From the NCBI RefSeq assembly GCF_012932425.1, contig NZ_JAAIII010000005.1, forward strand, positions 176,995 to 240,994: a stretch of DNA of 64,000 nucleotides. The letters are read 5' to 3'. Below the pieces are notes generated by a model. It was not told the origin of the DNA, did not search any database, and saw only the letters and a list, made by a program, of their open reading frames with translations. The translations under genes and the position numbers were made by a program. Source of the stretch: Bifidobacterium oedipodis. Lineage in GTDB: Bacteria; Actinomycetota; Actinomycetes; Actinomycetales; Bifidobacteriaceae. Below, piece by piece: positions 17,551 to 26,733 of the stretch (the first letter of the stretch is position 1; every line of letters starts with the position of its first letter).

Positions 17551-17638
17551 CGGAGTCAGAGGGATTCGAACCCTCGAGCCGCAATAAACGACTAACACCT
17601 TAGCAGGGTGCCCCTATCGGCCACTCAGGCATGACTCC
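17551..17638 (-). tRNA. tRNA-Ser (GCT)
   Basis: Class II tRNA on the minus strand. Acceptor GGAGTCA pairs with TGACTCC, discriminator G. The anticodon stem CACC/GGTG encloses CTGCTAA, giving anticodon GCT. A long variable arm and TTCGAAT T loop are present. A TAATAT-like -10 lies just upstream on the same strand. Confidence 0.95.
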
Positions 17639-17914
17639 GGTGTTGTGCTACATGAGCACAACAGCATATTACATTACCACCGGGGTGTGGACGACCCGCC
17701 GCAATGAGGAAAATCCGAACTCAAATGATGTTGGCGTATGAGCGAACCATATAAGGGAGCCGGAGGTACGCCATTGTCCGTCCGCCTCCGAAGCCTCATT
17801 CTAGCGAACGGATGCGCGCGGCACGTCGAACCCCGGAACCAATCTCAATAGCTGAGAACAAGACAGTTGGCAGTGTCGGCAGTGTTGGCAGTGCCACGAC
17901 CTAATCTAGGCAGC
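17639..17914. other. Intergenic gap between divergent tRNA-Ser and dehydrogenase gene
   Basis: It holds the minus-strand tRNA promoter, a perfect hairpin TTGTGCT/AGCACAA (17643-17661), and short GGCAGTGT direct repeats near 17870-17890. No gene is seen. Confidence 0.4.
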
Positions 17915-18928
17915 ATGACCGAGATCTACGAGACCCAACCCGAACGCACCGATCTGCCACTTGTTGTTATGCCCGCGGTGCTCGACGCAATGGTGGAACC
18001 CATCAAAGCCCAGTTTCCCGCGCTTGAAAACATCGCACGTGTGCGCATGTTTGAGGAATTCACCTCCGACGAAACCGTAATCGCCGAACGCACGCAAGGA
18101 GGCGACGCCCTGCTAGTCGGCGGATACCATATCTCGGATGATCTGCTGCGCACGCTCGGCGAACAGCATATCCGCTGCATTGTGTTCTGCGGCACCGGCG
18201 TGGCCAGCTATATCAATCTGGATCTCGCCCGCGAACTCAACATCCGCATCTGCAATGCCGAACATTACGGCGACAATTCCGTAGCCGAACACACCTTCGC
18301 ACTAATGCTCGAACTGGCTCGCTGTGCAGGCTCGCTTGACACGAACGTCAAAGCAGGCGGTTGGGCATGGAAGGGCGGCGACGGCCTACAGCTCGCCGGC
18401 CGCAAACTCGGCATCATCGGCTTGGGTGGCATTGGCGTCACCGTCGCCACCATCGCACGCGCATTCGGCATGAAAGTTTCCGCATGGAGCAGCCACGTGC
18501 CCGCCGAACATTTTGAACGCTCCGGTGCCACACCTGTAGCCGACCTGAATGAACTCATCGCCGACAGCGATATCGTCTCCGTGCACCTGCCGCTCAGCAG
18601 TGCCACGGCCGGCATCATCACCGCCGACCATCTGGAACACCTCAAGCCCGGCACGTTGTTCATTAACACTGCTCGCTCCGAGGTCATCGAGAAAGGTGCG
18701 TTGCTGGCCCGACTGCAGCGCGGCGACATCCACGCAGCCCTTGACGTATTCGATCACGAGCCGCTTACGGCTGAGGATCCCATTTGCCACGTACCCGGCA
18801 TCGTGCTCACACCACATGTCGGCTGGCGCACCGACGGGGCATTCAAAGAACTCACCCGTCAAATGATCGCTTGCCTGGTCGCCTTCTATCACGGCGAACA
18901 CTACAACACCGTTATCGCCGAGCGCTGA
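17915..18928 (+). CDS. D-isomer 2-hydroxyacid dehydrogenase (phosphoglycerate dehydrogenase-like)
   Basis: A 337-residue NAD-dependent dehydrogenase. The Rossmann motif is LGIIGLGGIGVTVATIARAF; then DSDIVSVHLPLSSATAGIIT, LFINTARSEVIEKGALLARL with the catalytic Arg and LDVFDHEPLTAEDP with the catalytic Glu. The His is in LTPHVGWRTDGAFKE. No C-terminal ACT domain is present, so it is the short form. The substrate could be 3-phosphoglycerate, another 2-hydroxyacid, or glyoxylate-type acids. ATG 17915 (MTEIYETQPE) is chosen because TAATCT (17902-17907) ends 7 nt upstream; the earlier ATG 17867 would add 16 residues without a ribosome binding site. YigZ follows after 13 bp. Confidence 0.82.
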   Translation: MTEIYETQPERTDLPLVVMPAVLDAMVEPIKAQFPALENIARVRMFEEFTSDETVIAERTQGGDALLVGGYHISDDLLRTLGEQHIRCIVFCGTGVASYINLDLARELNIRICNAEHYGDNSVAEHTFALMLELARCAGSLDTNVKAGGWAWKGGDGLQLAGRKLGIIGLGGIGVTVATIARAFGMKVSAWSSHVPAEHFERSGATPVADLNELIADSDIVSVHLPLSSATAGIITADHLEHLKPGTLFINTARSEVIEKGALLARLQRGDIHAALDVFDHEPLTAEDPICHVPGIVLTPHVGWRTDGAFKELTRQMIACLVAFYHGEHYNTVIAER

Positions 18929-18941
18929 TAGGCCCGAAACC

Positions 18942-19583
18942 ATGCGCACCATACTCAACCCGACCGATTCGCCGGCGCATGATGCGTTCGTCGAGAAAAA
19001 ATCCGAGTTCATCGGCGACGCCGCACATGTGGATTCGCTGGACGAGGCACTCGCCTTCGTAGAGACGATTCGCGAACAGCACCCCAAGTCGCGCCATGTG
19101 GCCTATGCCGCCGTGTGCGGTGGTGCGGATGGGCGCGTGGCCGAACGCATGAGCGATGACGGGGAACCATCCGGCACCGCAGGCAAGCCGATCCTTGACG
19201 TATTGCGCGCCAACGATCTGACCGATACGGTGGTGGCCGTCACCAGATACTTCGGCGGCATCCTCCTGGGATCGGGCGGCCTGATTCGAGCCTATTCCAC
19301 CGGCGCATCCATTGCGGTCAAAGCCGCCAAGCTCGCGGCCATCGTGCCCTGCCAGCGCTACTTGGTGGTGCTTGAGTATCCGCAACTGGCCAGGTTCCAG
19401 CAGATTCTCGCCCAAGTGGGCGGTGCACAGTCCGACGAATCCTACGCTGCGGATGTCACGCTCACCGCCGCGCTGCCGGTGGATGAATGCCCGCGATTCG
19501 AAGCGATGGTGCGCGAAACCTTCAACGCCACCGTTGAGCCCGAACCCATCGACCGCATCAATACGCCGGTGCCCATCGCATAG
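18942..19583 (+). CDS. YigZ/IMPACT family protein
   Basis: A 213-residue protein of the UPF0029/IMPACT family. The N-terminal domain has KKSEFIGDAAHVDSLDEAL, RHVAYAAVCGG, the signature DDGEPSGTAGKPILDVL and AVTRYFGGILLGSGGLIRAY; the C-terminal domain (about 135-213) is the smaller ferredoxin-like part. The molecular role is poorly defined in bacteria; the eukaryotic IMPACT homologue acts in translational stress signalling. It follows the dehydrogenase after 13 bp, so cotranscription is likely. Confidence 0.9.
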   Translation: MRTILNPTDSPAHDAFVEKKSEFIGDAAHVDSLDEALAFVETIREQHPKSRHVAYAAVCGGADGRVAERMSDDGEPSGTAGKPILDVLRANDLTDTVVAVTRYFGGILLGSGGLIRAYSTGASIAVKAAKLAAIVPCQRYLVVLEYPQLARFQQILAQVGGAQSDESYAADVTLTAALPVDECPRFEAMVRETFNATVEPEPIDRINTPVPIA

Positions 19584-19602
19584 AGGCGTTACAGTGGACA
19601 GC

Positions 19603-20247
19603 ATGACTGACGAGACGAACGAGACCGCAGAGCAGAACCAGAACACCGCCGCAGAGGCCGCTGATTTCGAGCCGCTGACCGTGACCTACGAACGTTTGCG
19701 GCACTCCGACAACCCTGCCGAACTTTCCGAATTCGCGCGCACCCCGCTGCCGGATCGCGCCGATCAGGCAGCGTTCTCGCGCGCCACGGCACTGCTCGAA
19801 GCCGTGGCCGGCAATCCGCATACGCCGGTCGCCGATCGTGTGTTTCTCGCGCAAACCATGCCGTTCCCGAACGTACTCGTCAAACTGTCCGCTGATCCCG
19901 ACCCCTCGGTGCGTCAGGCCGTGGCCGCCAACGGCGATGACAAGAACTGGCTGGTCGGGCGTCTGACCAAGGATCCAGTGCCCGAAGTTCGTGACACGGC
20001 ACTGAAAAACAAGCGCACCAGCTGGAAAATGCGCCTGGAAGGTGCACAGAATCCTGAAGTGGATGCGCAGACATTGGAATTCCTGGGCTCTCTCGGCACC
20101 GACCTAGAGGAAGGCGCCCCCAAGGTGCTCGCTTCGATGGTGCGTCGCGCTGTGGCGTTGAACCCCAACACTTCCTCGCAGATGCTGGCCAAGCTGGCCA
20201 ACGATCCCAGCGATGAAGTCCGCCATGCGGCAGCCGGAAGACAATGA
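19603..20247 (+). CDS. HEAT-like / leucine-rich-repeat-variant protein
   Basis: A 214-residue protein with an acidic N-terminus (TDETNETAEQNQN) and then helical repeats of the type ADPDPSVRQAVAANGD, KDPVPEVRDTALKN and NDPSDEVRHAAAGRQ. The DPSxxVRxAxA pattern is typical of LRV/HEAT-type alpha-solenoids, which bind other proteins. No enzymatic motif is seen. ATG 19603 fits the leaderless pattern (TACAGT at 19590-19595, 7 nt upstream). GTG 19594 is an alternative with AGAGG 7 nt upstream but would overlap the -10. Function unknown. Confidence 0.7.
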   Translation: MTDETNETAEQNQNTAAEAADFEPLTVTYERLRHSDNPAELSEFARTPLPDRADQAAFSRATALLEAVAGNPHTPVADRVFLAQTMPFPNVLVKLSADPDPSVRQAVAANGDDKNWLVGRLTKDPVPEVRDTALKNKRTSWKMRLEGAQNPEVDAQTLEFLGSLGTDLEEGAPKVLASMVRRAVALNPNTSSQMLAKLANDPSDEVRHAAAGRQ

Positions 20248-20275
20248 AAAGGCGATGAAAGACGATAAGTGCAGC

Positions 20276-20297
20276 GCCTTCAACCTAGGTTGAAGGC
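20276..20297. promoter_or_regulatory. 22-bp perfect palindrome upstream of malQ
   Basis: GCCTTCAACCT is followed immediately by its reverse complement AGGTTGAAGGC, with no spacer. It lies 28 bp after the HEAT-like gene and 75 bp before the malQ -10. A spacer-free dyad suits a dimeric repressor site (for example LacI type) as well as a terminator stem; no T tract follows. Confidence 0.6.
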
Positions 20298-20384
20298 AAA
20301 ATTTGCTGCATATCGCGATATTTTCGTCTCAAAAGCGCATTTTCCTTACGGTGTGGCGTGGCATGTCCGCGATACACTGGGGCT

Positions 20385-22556
20385 ATGAGTGAGCATACTG
20401 AGAGTGAAGATCGTCTGGCACGGCCACTGATTCAGCTTGCCAAGCTGGTTGGTGTCGGCACGAATTACGTGGGCATGAGCCACGACTACCACGAAATCGA
20501 CGATGATGTCCTGATTGCGGTGCTGGGGGCTTTGAATATCGACGCCCATGATGAGGAGGCCCAGATAGCCGCTATCCGTCGCATCCAGCGTGAGCGACAT
20601 CAGCGTTTGGTGGCACCCACCGTGCTGCATATCGCCGGCACGCAGGATAAGGTGCTGGTGAACACCGGCATTCTGGAAATCCCCTCAGCTACCATCACCT
20701 TGGAAAACGGCGAACCATATGAAGGCGTTATCGGCGTAGGGGCCGGCAATGAAGCCACCGCCTACGATCTGGACGGCAAATTCATCTCTAACGCAGCCTT
20801 GATCATTCCCGAGGATTTGCCGGTGGGCTATCACACGCTGCACGTCAACGTGGCCGGTCGCAAACAGGACGCCACGCTGATCAGCGCTCCCAGCCGTGTC
20901 GATCTGCTGGATTCGATGAAGAATGGCACGCTGTGGGGATGGATGGCGCAGCTGTATTCCGTCCGTTCCTCCGGCTCGTGGGGTGTGGGCGACTACGAGG
21001 ATCTGAAGCAGATGCTGGTGGACGCCAAGGCGAAAACCGGCGCGGACTTCGTGCTGATCAACCCGGTGCACGCCGCCGAACCGGTTTCCCCGCTCACCCC
21101 GTCCCCGTACCTGCCGGTGAGTCGCAGACTGATCAACTTCACGTATATTCGCCCGGAATCCATTGCCGAATACGAAACCCTGAGCGTTGAGGCCAAGAAC
21201 CAGGTCGATGCCCTGCATGCGGAAACCGAACCGCTGAACGGCGATGCCCAGCTGATCGATCGCGACGCCATGTGGCATTCCAAGATGCATGCCCTGTGGA
21301 TTATCTTCAAGTCCGGGCGCAGCGCCGAGCGTCAGGCCGACTTCGACAGCTTCAAGCAGGAGTGCGGCACCGACCTCGAGGCCTACGCCACATGGTGCCT
21401 GTGCTACGACAAGTGGGGCACGCCCGAAGACAGGCCCACCAACTGGGAGCAGACCTTCACCCGCGATTCGCAGCAGATCGCCGATCTGAGGAATCAGTTC
21501 CCCGACACGCTCGATTTCTACCGTTGGCTGGAATGGATTGCGTCCGAACAGCTCGCTGCAGCCCAGCAGGCGGCCAAGGATGCCGGTATGCAGATCGGCA
21601 TTATGTCTGATATGGCCGTGGGCGTGCATCCGCTGGGTGCCGATGTGTGGTGGAATCCGGAACGATTCGCCAAGGGTGCCACGGTGGGCGCTCCGCCGGA
21701 TATGTTCAACCAGCAGGGGCAGGATTGGAGCCAGCCTCCGCTGAGCCCGCTTGATTTGGAAGCCACCGGATACGCAACCTACCGCAATATGGTGCATGGC
21801 ATGTTCGCACGTGCCGGCGCGGTGCGTATCGACCATATTCTCGGACTGTTCCGTCTGTGGTGGATTCCCGCAGGGCATCCGGCCGTGGACGGCGCATATG
21901 TGTATTACAACTCCGACATCATGCTGGGCATTCTGGCGCTCGAAGCCTCCCGCGCCGGCGGCGTGGTCGTAGGCGAGGATCTGGGTGTGGTGCCCGAGTA
22001 TGTGGCCGATTCGCTGTCCGAACACGGACTGCTTGGTTGCGCGGTGGAATGGTTCGAACAGAAGGATGGCGTCTTCCGCGCGCCGTCCAAGTGGCGCGAA
22101 TATGCGCTGGCCTCCGTCAACACCCATGATCTGCCCCCGGCAGCCGGTTATCTGGAGTTCGAGCATGTCAAGATTCGCGAGCGTTTGGGTCTGCTGACTG
22201 GTTCCGTTGAGGAATTCCAGGCTTCCGCCCAAGCGGAACAGGATGCGATGATCGACATGCTGGTCGATGAGGGCTATCTTGATCCCGCGTTCGCCGAACC
22301 TCAGGCACGTGCCGAGCATGAGGCCGATATCGTCGATGCGTTGTATCGCGCGCTGAAGGGATCGCCGTGTAAGTTGCTCGCCGCTTCCATCACCGACGCG
22401 GTGGGGGAGAAGCGCGCGCAGAATCAGCCGGGTACGAACAACGAATACCCGAACTGGCGCGTGCCGCTGGCCAACGCCCACGGCAACGTGGTGCCGCTGG
22501 AAGTGCTGTTCGACACCCCCGGCGTCCAACGTTTCGCCGAGATTATGAACGGTTGA
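20385..22556 (+). CDS. malQ: 4-alpha-glucanotransferase (amylomaltase)
   Basis: A 723-residue GH77 enzyme that transfers alpha-1,4-glucan segments between maltooligosaccharides, releasing glucose. Catalytic regions: GAVRIDHILGLFRLWWIPAG (nucleophile Asp), VVGEDLGVVPEYV (acid/base Glu) and SVNTHDLPPAAGYLE (stabilising Asp). INPVHAAEPVSPLTPSPYLP is the conserved N-terminal barrel motif, and the first 150 residues form the extra N-terminal domain typical of actinobacterial MalQ. ATG 20385 has TACACT 6 nt upstream (20373-20378) and no Shine-Dalgarno, hence leaderless. Together with GlgX at 24-26.5 kb it serves alpha-glucan breakdown. The palindrome at 20276 may regulate it. Confidence 0.95.
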   Translation: MSEHTESEDRLARPLIQLAKLVGVGTNYVGMSHDYHEIDDDVLIAVLGALNIDAHDEEAQIAAIRRIQRERHQRLVAPTVLHIAGTQDKVLVNTGILEIPSATITLENGEPYEGVIGVGAGNEATAYDLDGKFISNAALIIPEDLPVGYHTLHVNVAGRKQDATLISAPSRVDLLDSMKNGTLWGWMAQLYSVRSSGSWGVGDYEDLKQMLVDAKAKTGADFVLINPVHAAEPVSPLTPSPYLPVSRRLINFTYIRPESIAEYETLSVEAKNQVDALHAETEPLNGDAQLIDRDAMWHSKMHALWIIFKSGRSAERQADFDSFKQECGTDLEAYATWCLCYDKWGTPEDRPTNWEQTFTRDSQQIADLRNQFPDTLDFYRWLEWIASEQLAAAQQAAKDAGMQIGIMSDMAVGVHPLGADVWWNPERFAKGATVGAPPDMFNQQGQDWSQPPLSPLDLEATGYATYRNMVHGMFARAGAVRIDHILGLFRLWWIPAGHPAVDGAYVYYNSDIMLGILALEASRAGGVVVGEDLGVVPEYVADSLSEHGLLGCAVEWFEQKDGVFRAPSKWREYALASVNTHDLPPAAGYLEFEHVKIRERLGLLTGSVEEFQASAQAEQDAMIDMLVDEGYLDPAFAEPQARAEHEADIVDALYRALKGSPCKLLAASITDAVGEKRAQNQPGTNNEYPNWRVPLANAHGNVVPLEVLFDTPGVQRFAEIMNG

Positions 22557-22653
22557 TACCGCCAGGTGCCAGCAAGGTGCCAGCCAGATATCAGCCAGTT
22601 GCCAACGGCTCATCGCCGTGTCTCGCAGTATCGCAATATTGTCGGGGGCGGCG

Positions 22654-22833
22654 ATATACTAGTGGATTGTTGTGTTTCCCTAAGGGGTCCTTCAAAGCGC
22701 TTTCCCACTCGCCATCGAGGACTTTCAGGGAGCCCACGGATAAAGAGGTTCGAAGCCTCTCGGCGGCGTGCCCTAACTAGGCATACCCCGGGCAGCTGAG
22801 ACCCGGAACACAATGAATAGAAAAGGTACAACA
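22654..22833 (+). promoter_or_regulatory. rplM promoter and 5' leader
   Basis: TATACT (22654-22659) is a good -10. The leader of about 170 nt holds stem-loop candidates, including GAGG-TTCGAAG-CCTC (near 22746-22760) and GGG/CCC-rich pairs up to the start codon. Leaders of this length before rplM-rpsI commonly carry autogenous control; whether this one does is not shown by the sequence. Confidence 0.45.
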
Positions 22834-23283
22834 GTGAAGACTTTCACTCCGAAGCCAGCTGATCTGACTCATGACTGGTATGTCGTCGACGCCACCGACG
22901 TGGTGCTCGGCCGTCTCGCCACCCAGGTTGCCGACCTGCTGCGCGGCAAGAACAAGCCGACCTACGCTCCGCACGCCGATTCCGGCAACTTCGTGATCGT
23001 GATCAATGCCGACAAGATTGCTCTGACCGGCAACAAGATGGGCAAGGAACTCTACTCGCACTCCGGTCGTCCTGGTGGTCTGCGTCGCGATTCCTACGCC
23101 GAGCTGCTTGAGAAGAAGCCCGAGCGCATCATCAAGGCGGCCGTCAAGGGCATGCTGCCGAAGAACAAGCTTGCCAAGGTGCAGCTTGACCGTCTGCGCG
23201 TCTTCCGCGGCGCCGAGCATCCGCACACCGCCCAGCAGCCCCAGGTCTTCGAGATCGCTCAGATCTCGCAGCAGGCCAAGTGA
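22834..23283 (+). CDS. rplM: 50S ribosomal protein L13
   Basis: 149 residues, [20 protein letters not shown] at the start, [18 protein letters not shown] and the signature [19 protein letters not shown] near 110-128. Start GTG 22834 matches the family N-terminus, with AAAGG 7 nt upstream; ATG 22813 would add seven unrelated residues. L13 is an early 50S assembly protein. rpsI follows after 22 bp. Confidence 0.96.
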   Translation: MKTFTPKPADLTHDWYVVDATDVVLGRLATQVADLLRGKNKPTYAPHADSGNFVIVINADKIALTGNKMGKELYSHSGRPGGLRRDSYAELLEKKPERIIKAAVKGMLPKNKLAKVQLDRLRVFRGAEHPHTAQQPQVFEIAQISQQAK

Positions 23284-23305
23284 AACCTGAGAGGAGATAA
23301 GAATC

Positions 23306-23797
23306 ATGGCTGAAAACACCAACGACTCCCAGGTTGTCGAGACCGAAGAGGAGCTCACCAGCTACACCACCGAAACCAACGCTGGCGCCGGCACCGGCAC
23401 CTCCGCGATCGAACCGGGCTACGGCACCGGTCGTCGTAAGGAAGCTGTCGCCCGTGTCCGTCTGGTTCCGGGCTCCGGCAAGTGGACCATCAACGGCCGC
23501 ACCCTGGAGGAGTACTTCCCCTCCAAGCTGCTGCAGCGTGAGGTCAACTCCCCGATCGTGCTGCTCAAGCTTGAGAACAAGTTCGACGCTATCGTCCTCG
23601 TTGACGGCGGCGGCACCACCGGCCAGGCCGGTGCCATCCGTCTCGGCGTGGCCCGCGCCCTGAACGCCATCGATCGTGACGCCAACCGCGCCGCCCTGAA
23701 GAAGGCTGGCTTCCTGACCCGCGACTCCCGTGTCGTGGAACGCAAGAAGGCTGGTCTGCACAAGGCTCGTCGCGCTCCGCAGTTCTCCAAGCGTTAA
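23306..23797 (+). CDS. rpsI: 30S ribosomal protein S9
   Basis: 163 residues with an acidic N-terminal extension of about 35 residues before [37 protein letters not shown] in the middle; and a C-terminal tail ending [11 protein letters not shown], whose basic end reaches the P-site tRNA. AGAGGAGA precedes the ATG. It is cotranscribed with rplM and closed by the terminator at 23823. Confidence 0.96.
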   Translation: MAENTNDSQVVETEEELTSYTTETNAGAGTGTSAIEPGYGTGRRKEAVARVRLVPGSGKWTINGRTLEEYFPSKLLQREVNSPIVLLKLENKFDAIVLVDGGGTTGQAGAIRLGVARALNAIDRDANRAALKKAGFLTRDSRVVERKKAGLHKARRAPQFSKR

Positions 23798-23822
23798 TGC
23801 TTGGCGGTTCTGCCGCGTACAA

Positions 23823-23858
23823 GAAACCCCTCGAATTCCACAGGAGTCGAGGGGTTTC
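23823..23858 (+). terminator. rplM-rpsI terminator
   Basis: GAAACCCCTCGA (23823-23834) pairs with TCGAGGGGTTTC (23847-23858) around a 12-nt loop, 25 bp after rpsI. Confidence 0.88.
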
Positions 23859-23970
23859 CTCGTATTTGGACAGATTGTGTGGGTCAGATTTCGTTGGTCT
23901 CAGCTGCAGTTGGCCGTTCCTCCGCCTCATAAATAAAGGCAGCGGAACAGCCAGACCTACATCTGCTTAT

Positions 23971-26502
23971 CTACATCTGCTTGAACAGTGTGATACTCAT
24001 CGCCGGCACAGTCCAGACATTGGCGTCTGGCTGCCTGGCTGTTTGGGATTCTGCGGATGCGCCCGCGGCTTCCTGCTGCATGGCAAGAGCAGTATTGATC
24101 GAAGTACCATCGGCGGACTGCTGCTGCGTGCCCAGCTGTGTGAGTCGCTCCGTTGCAGAATCTGTTGACTGGAACCGCCCGCTCTGCACCTCTTCCACTA
24201 CATGCTGAATATGGGCACTTGATTCAGGAACATTGTGCGTCCACACGGAGTCAAGGTCATACTCGCCGTACTCAATCTCAGTGCCATGCCCCGGATATTT
24301 GTTGTTGATTTCAGCGGAGCACCATTTCGGCAGCCAATCGCTGTCTGATGGCATGCGGAACTGGCAATCCTCGGGTGAACCGTTGACCACAATGCACACG
24401 TCCACCTCGGAGTCGGAGAGCAGGCGCATGGTGAAGCTGCGTTTGGACAGATCGAACCAATCGTTATCCATAGGCGTGGTGCCGTCGGGCAGGAACCATT
24501 GCACAAGACTGGAAGGCTTGAGCAGTCCCAGCTGAGTGAGTCGGGTGAAGAAGCCTTCATGATGATACAGATCCAGCGATTTGCGCAGCGATATCAGTCG
24601 CGACACCGTTTCCAAACGATGCATTTCGTGCGTCTTCTCCGCCGAATACAGCCAATCCCATTTCAACCAGGTGATGGGATTATCCTGGCAATAGGCGTTA
24701 TTATTGCCATCCTGCGTATTGCGGAATTCATCGCCGGCCAGCAGCATCGGGGTGCCCAGCGATAGCAGCACCATACCGAACAGGTTCATGGCGGCCTGTT
24801 CACGAGTGGCAATGATTGCCGGATCCTGGGTTACGCCTTCCACACCGAAGTTGGCGGAATGGTTCACCGAGGATCCGTCGTTATTGTTTTCGCCGTTGGC
24901 CTCGTTGTGTTTGGAATAATAGCGGGTCAGATCGGTGAGGGTGAAACCGTCGTGGCATGAGACGAAATTAATCGATGCAGTGGCGCCACGGCCCGGATCG
25001 GTGGCGAACAGATCCGCCGAACCGCACATGCGTGTGGCGATCTCCTGCAACGAGATATGCCCTTGGCGGGCATTGCCGTCCGCATCCTCCAGCCAGAATG
25101 TGCGCGCAGTGTCGCGGAATCGATCGTTCCATTCGGCGAACGGGATACCGAATTGACCGGTGCGCCAGCCCAGATTGCCCAGATCCCAAGGCTCCATAAT
25201 GAGCTTCAGATTGCCCAGCATCAAGTCGGATCTGAGGGCATAAAGGAACGGGTGATGCTGTGTGAATTCGCCGTTGAGGCGAGCCAGCGAGACACCGAGA
25301 TCAAAACGGAATCCGTCAACCCCGATACGTTTGGCCCAGTAGCGCAACGAATCGACGGCGAAGGTGACCACATGTGTGTTGGTGAAGTCGAAGGTGTTGC
25401 CACAACCGGTGGTGTCTTCCAAGCGTCCGATGTTGTTTTTCTGACGACGGTAGTAGGCGATGGCGTCGAGGCCCCTCCAGCAGACGGTCGGCCCTTCGAC
25501 GCCGCCTTCGCAGGTGTGGTTGTAAACCACGTCCATAATCACTTCGAAGCCGGCCTCGTGCATCGCGCGCACCATATCGATAACCTCTTGGCGCACGGCG
25601 GTGGCACCCTGTTCCTGCGCGGCTTTGGTCGCGTAGGAGGGTTCGGGGGAGAAGTAGCTGAGGGTGGAATATCCCCAATAGTTCGTGCGCCCGTGCTCCT
25701 GCAAGAAAAGCTCGTCCTGCTTGGCTTGGATGGGCAGCAGTTCGATGGACGTGACTCCAAGGTTTTGCAGGTAACTGAGTGTGACCGGGTGCGCTAGGCC
25801 TGCGTAGGTGCCGCGCAGGGCTTCGGGTAGCCATGGTGCGTTTGCGGTGAAGCCTTTGACATGCAGTTCGTACACCACGGTTTTGCGCCAGGGAACATGT
25901 GGGTGCTGGGGATCGCCCTCATGCTTGTGCACGTCACGGTCGTCGATGGCTACGGAAACAGGCACATGCCCCAGCGAGTCAACGGTGCTCATCGCGCCGA
26001 ATGCCGAACCTACCACTTTGTTGTTCACTACATCGCATTCGTAGGAGAAGGGCGCCGGGCTCAGCTCCATGGAACCGTCGACGCCTTTGCCGTAGGGGTC
26101 GAGCAGGAATTTATAAGGATTGAATCGAACGCCATGCTTGGGATCCCAAGCGCCGTCGACGCGGTATCCGTATCGCATGCCGTCCCAGGCCTTGGGCAGA
26201 TGCACGTACCACAGGCCGTAGTTCGGACCTGTCATGCGGAACAGGGTCTCGTGCAGATACAGACGCTCGATAATGCGCGTGCAGATCGGAAACTCATGGA
26301 TCTGCTGGATGAAAGACACATTCGGATCCTTGAACAGGCGAATGGAATCCTGATAAAACGCGCTGGGTTGGTCAATGGGCTCCAGCACACACAGCCATAC
26401 CTGATCGGCGGTTTCGGAACGGACTACGACGTCCGCGCCGCCGTCATCGGTGAAGTACAGGCCGGGGCGTGTGGCATAGCGATGTAGCGGTGGATTTCTC
26501 AT
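23971..26502 (-). CDS. glgX: Glycogen debranching enzyme GlgX
   Basis: An 843-residue GH13 isoamylase-type enzyme that cleaves alpha-1,6 branches of glycogen-like glucans. An N-terminal CBM48-like domain (LHRYATRPGLYFTDDGGADV) is followed by the barrel: DVVYNHTCEGG, VDGFRFDLGVSLARL (nucleophile Asp), KLIMEPWDLGNLGW (acid Glu), NFVSCHDGFTLTDLTRYY (third Asp) and LLAGDEFRNTQDGNNNAYCQ. A C-terminal sandwich is followed by about 70 extra low-complexity residues (QQQSADGTS and beyond). The ATG at 26500-26502 is fixed by TACAAT (minus, 26509-26514) 6 nt upstream; a longer frame to 26559 overlaps that box. It is probably leaderless. Confidence 0.94.
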   Translation of the reverse strand: MRNPPLHRYATRPGLYFTDDGGADVVVRSETADQVWLCVLEPIDQPSAFYQDSIRLFKDPNVSFIQQIHEFPICTRIIERLYLHETLFRMTGPNYGLWYVHLPKAWDGMRYGYRVDGAWDPKHGVRFNPYKFLLDPYGKGVDGSMELSPAPFSYECDVVNNKVVGSAFGAMSTVDSLGHVPVSVAIDDRDVHKHEGDPQHPHVPWRKTVVYELHVKGFTANAPWLPEALRGTYAGLAHPVTLSYLQNLGVTSIELLPIQAKQDELFLQEHGRTNYWGYSTLSYFSPEPSYATKAAQEQGATAVRQEVIDMVRAMHEAGFEVIMDVVYNHTCEGGVEGPTVCWRGLDAIAYYRRQKNNIGRLEDTTGCGNTFDFTNTHVVTFAVDSLRYWAKRIGVDGFRFDLGVSLARLNGEFTQHHPFLYALRSDLMLGNLKLIMEPWDLGNLGWRTGQFGIPFAEWNDRFRDTARTFWLEDADGNARQGHISLQEIATRMCGSADLFATDPGRGATASINFVSCHDGFTLTDLTRYYSKHNEANGENNNDGSSVNHSANFGVEGVTQDPAIIATREQAAMNLFGMVLLSLGTPMLLAGDEFRNTQDGNNNAYCQDNPITWLKWDWLYSAEKTHEMHRLETVSRLISLRKSLDLYHHEGFFTRLTQLGLLKPSSLVQWFLPDGTTPMDNDWFDLSKRSFTMRLLSDSEVDVCIVVNGSPEDCQFRMPSDSDWLPKWCSAEINNKYPGHGTEIEYGEYDLDSVWTHNVPESSAHIQHVVEEVQSGRFQSTDSATERLTQLGTQQQSADGTSINTALAMQQEAAGASAESQTARQPDANVWTVPAMSITLFKQM

Positions 26503-26609
26503 AGCCCCATTGTAAACGCCGAAGCTGGGTGCTGATTCTGCTGATGCTCGAGCTTGCACAGCGGCAGGTTGTCTGGATCAGGTTCATTGCGACACGCTGT
26601 GTAAACATG

Positions 26610-26633
26610 TTTTGCAAAATGAATTTGCAAAAC
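26610..26633. promoter_or_regulatory. Paired TTTTGCAAAA-type operators before the alcohol dehydrogenase gene
   Basis: TTTTGCAAAA (26610-26619) is a perfect 10-bp palindrome and ATTTGCAAAAC (26623-26633) a second near-copy, 13 bp apart centre to centre. They lie 100 bp before the dehydrogenase start, where its promoter must be, and 108 bp from glgX. Similar boxes lie before the ROK gene. AT-rich dyads with central GC fit ROK-type repressors. Confidence 0.5.
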
Positions 26634-26733
26634 AAATTAAAAGAAGCTAGAGTGTAGCTCAACACCTCGCAAGGTTCGCGGGATGACAACGAAGACAACC
26701 AATAACGCTTTCGCCGCAGAAAGGAACATCATC

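Noticed and set aside
20685..22613. 642-residue frame antisense to malQ
   Set aside because: Shadow frame of malQ; composition is artefactual and no start signal exists.
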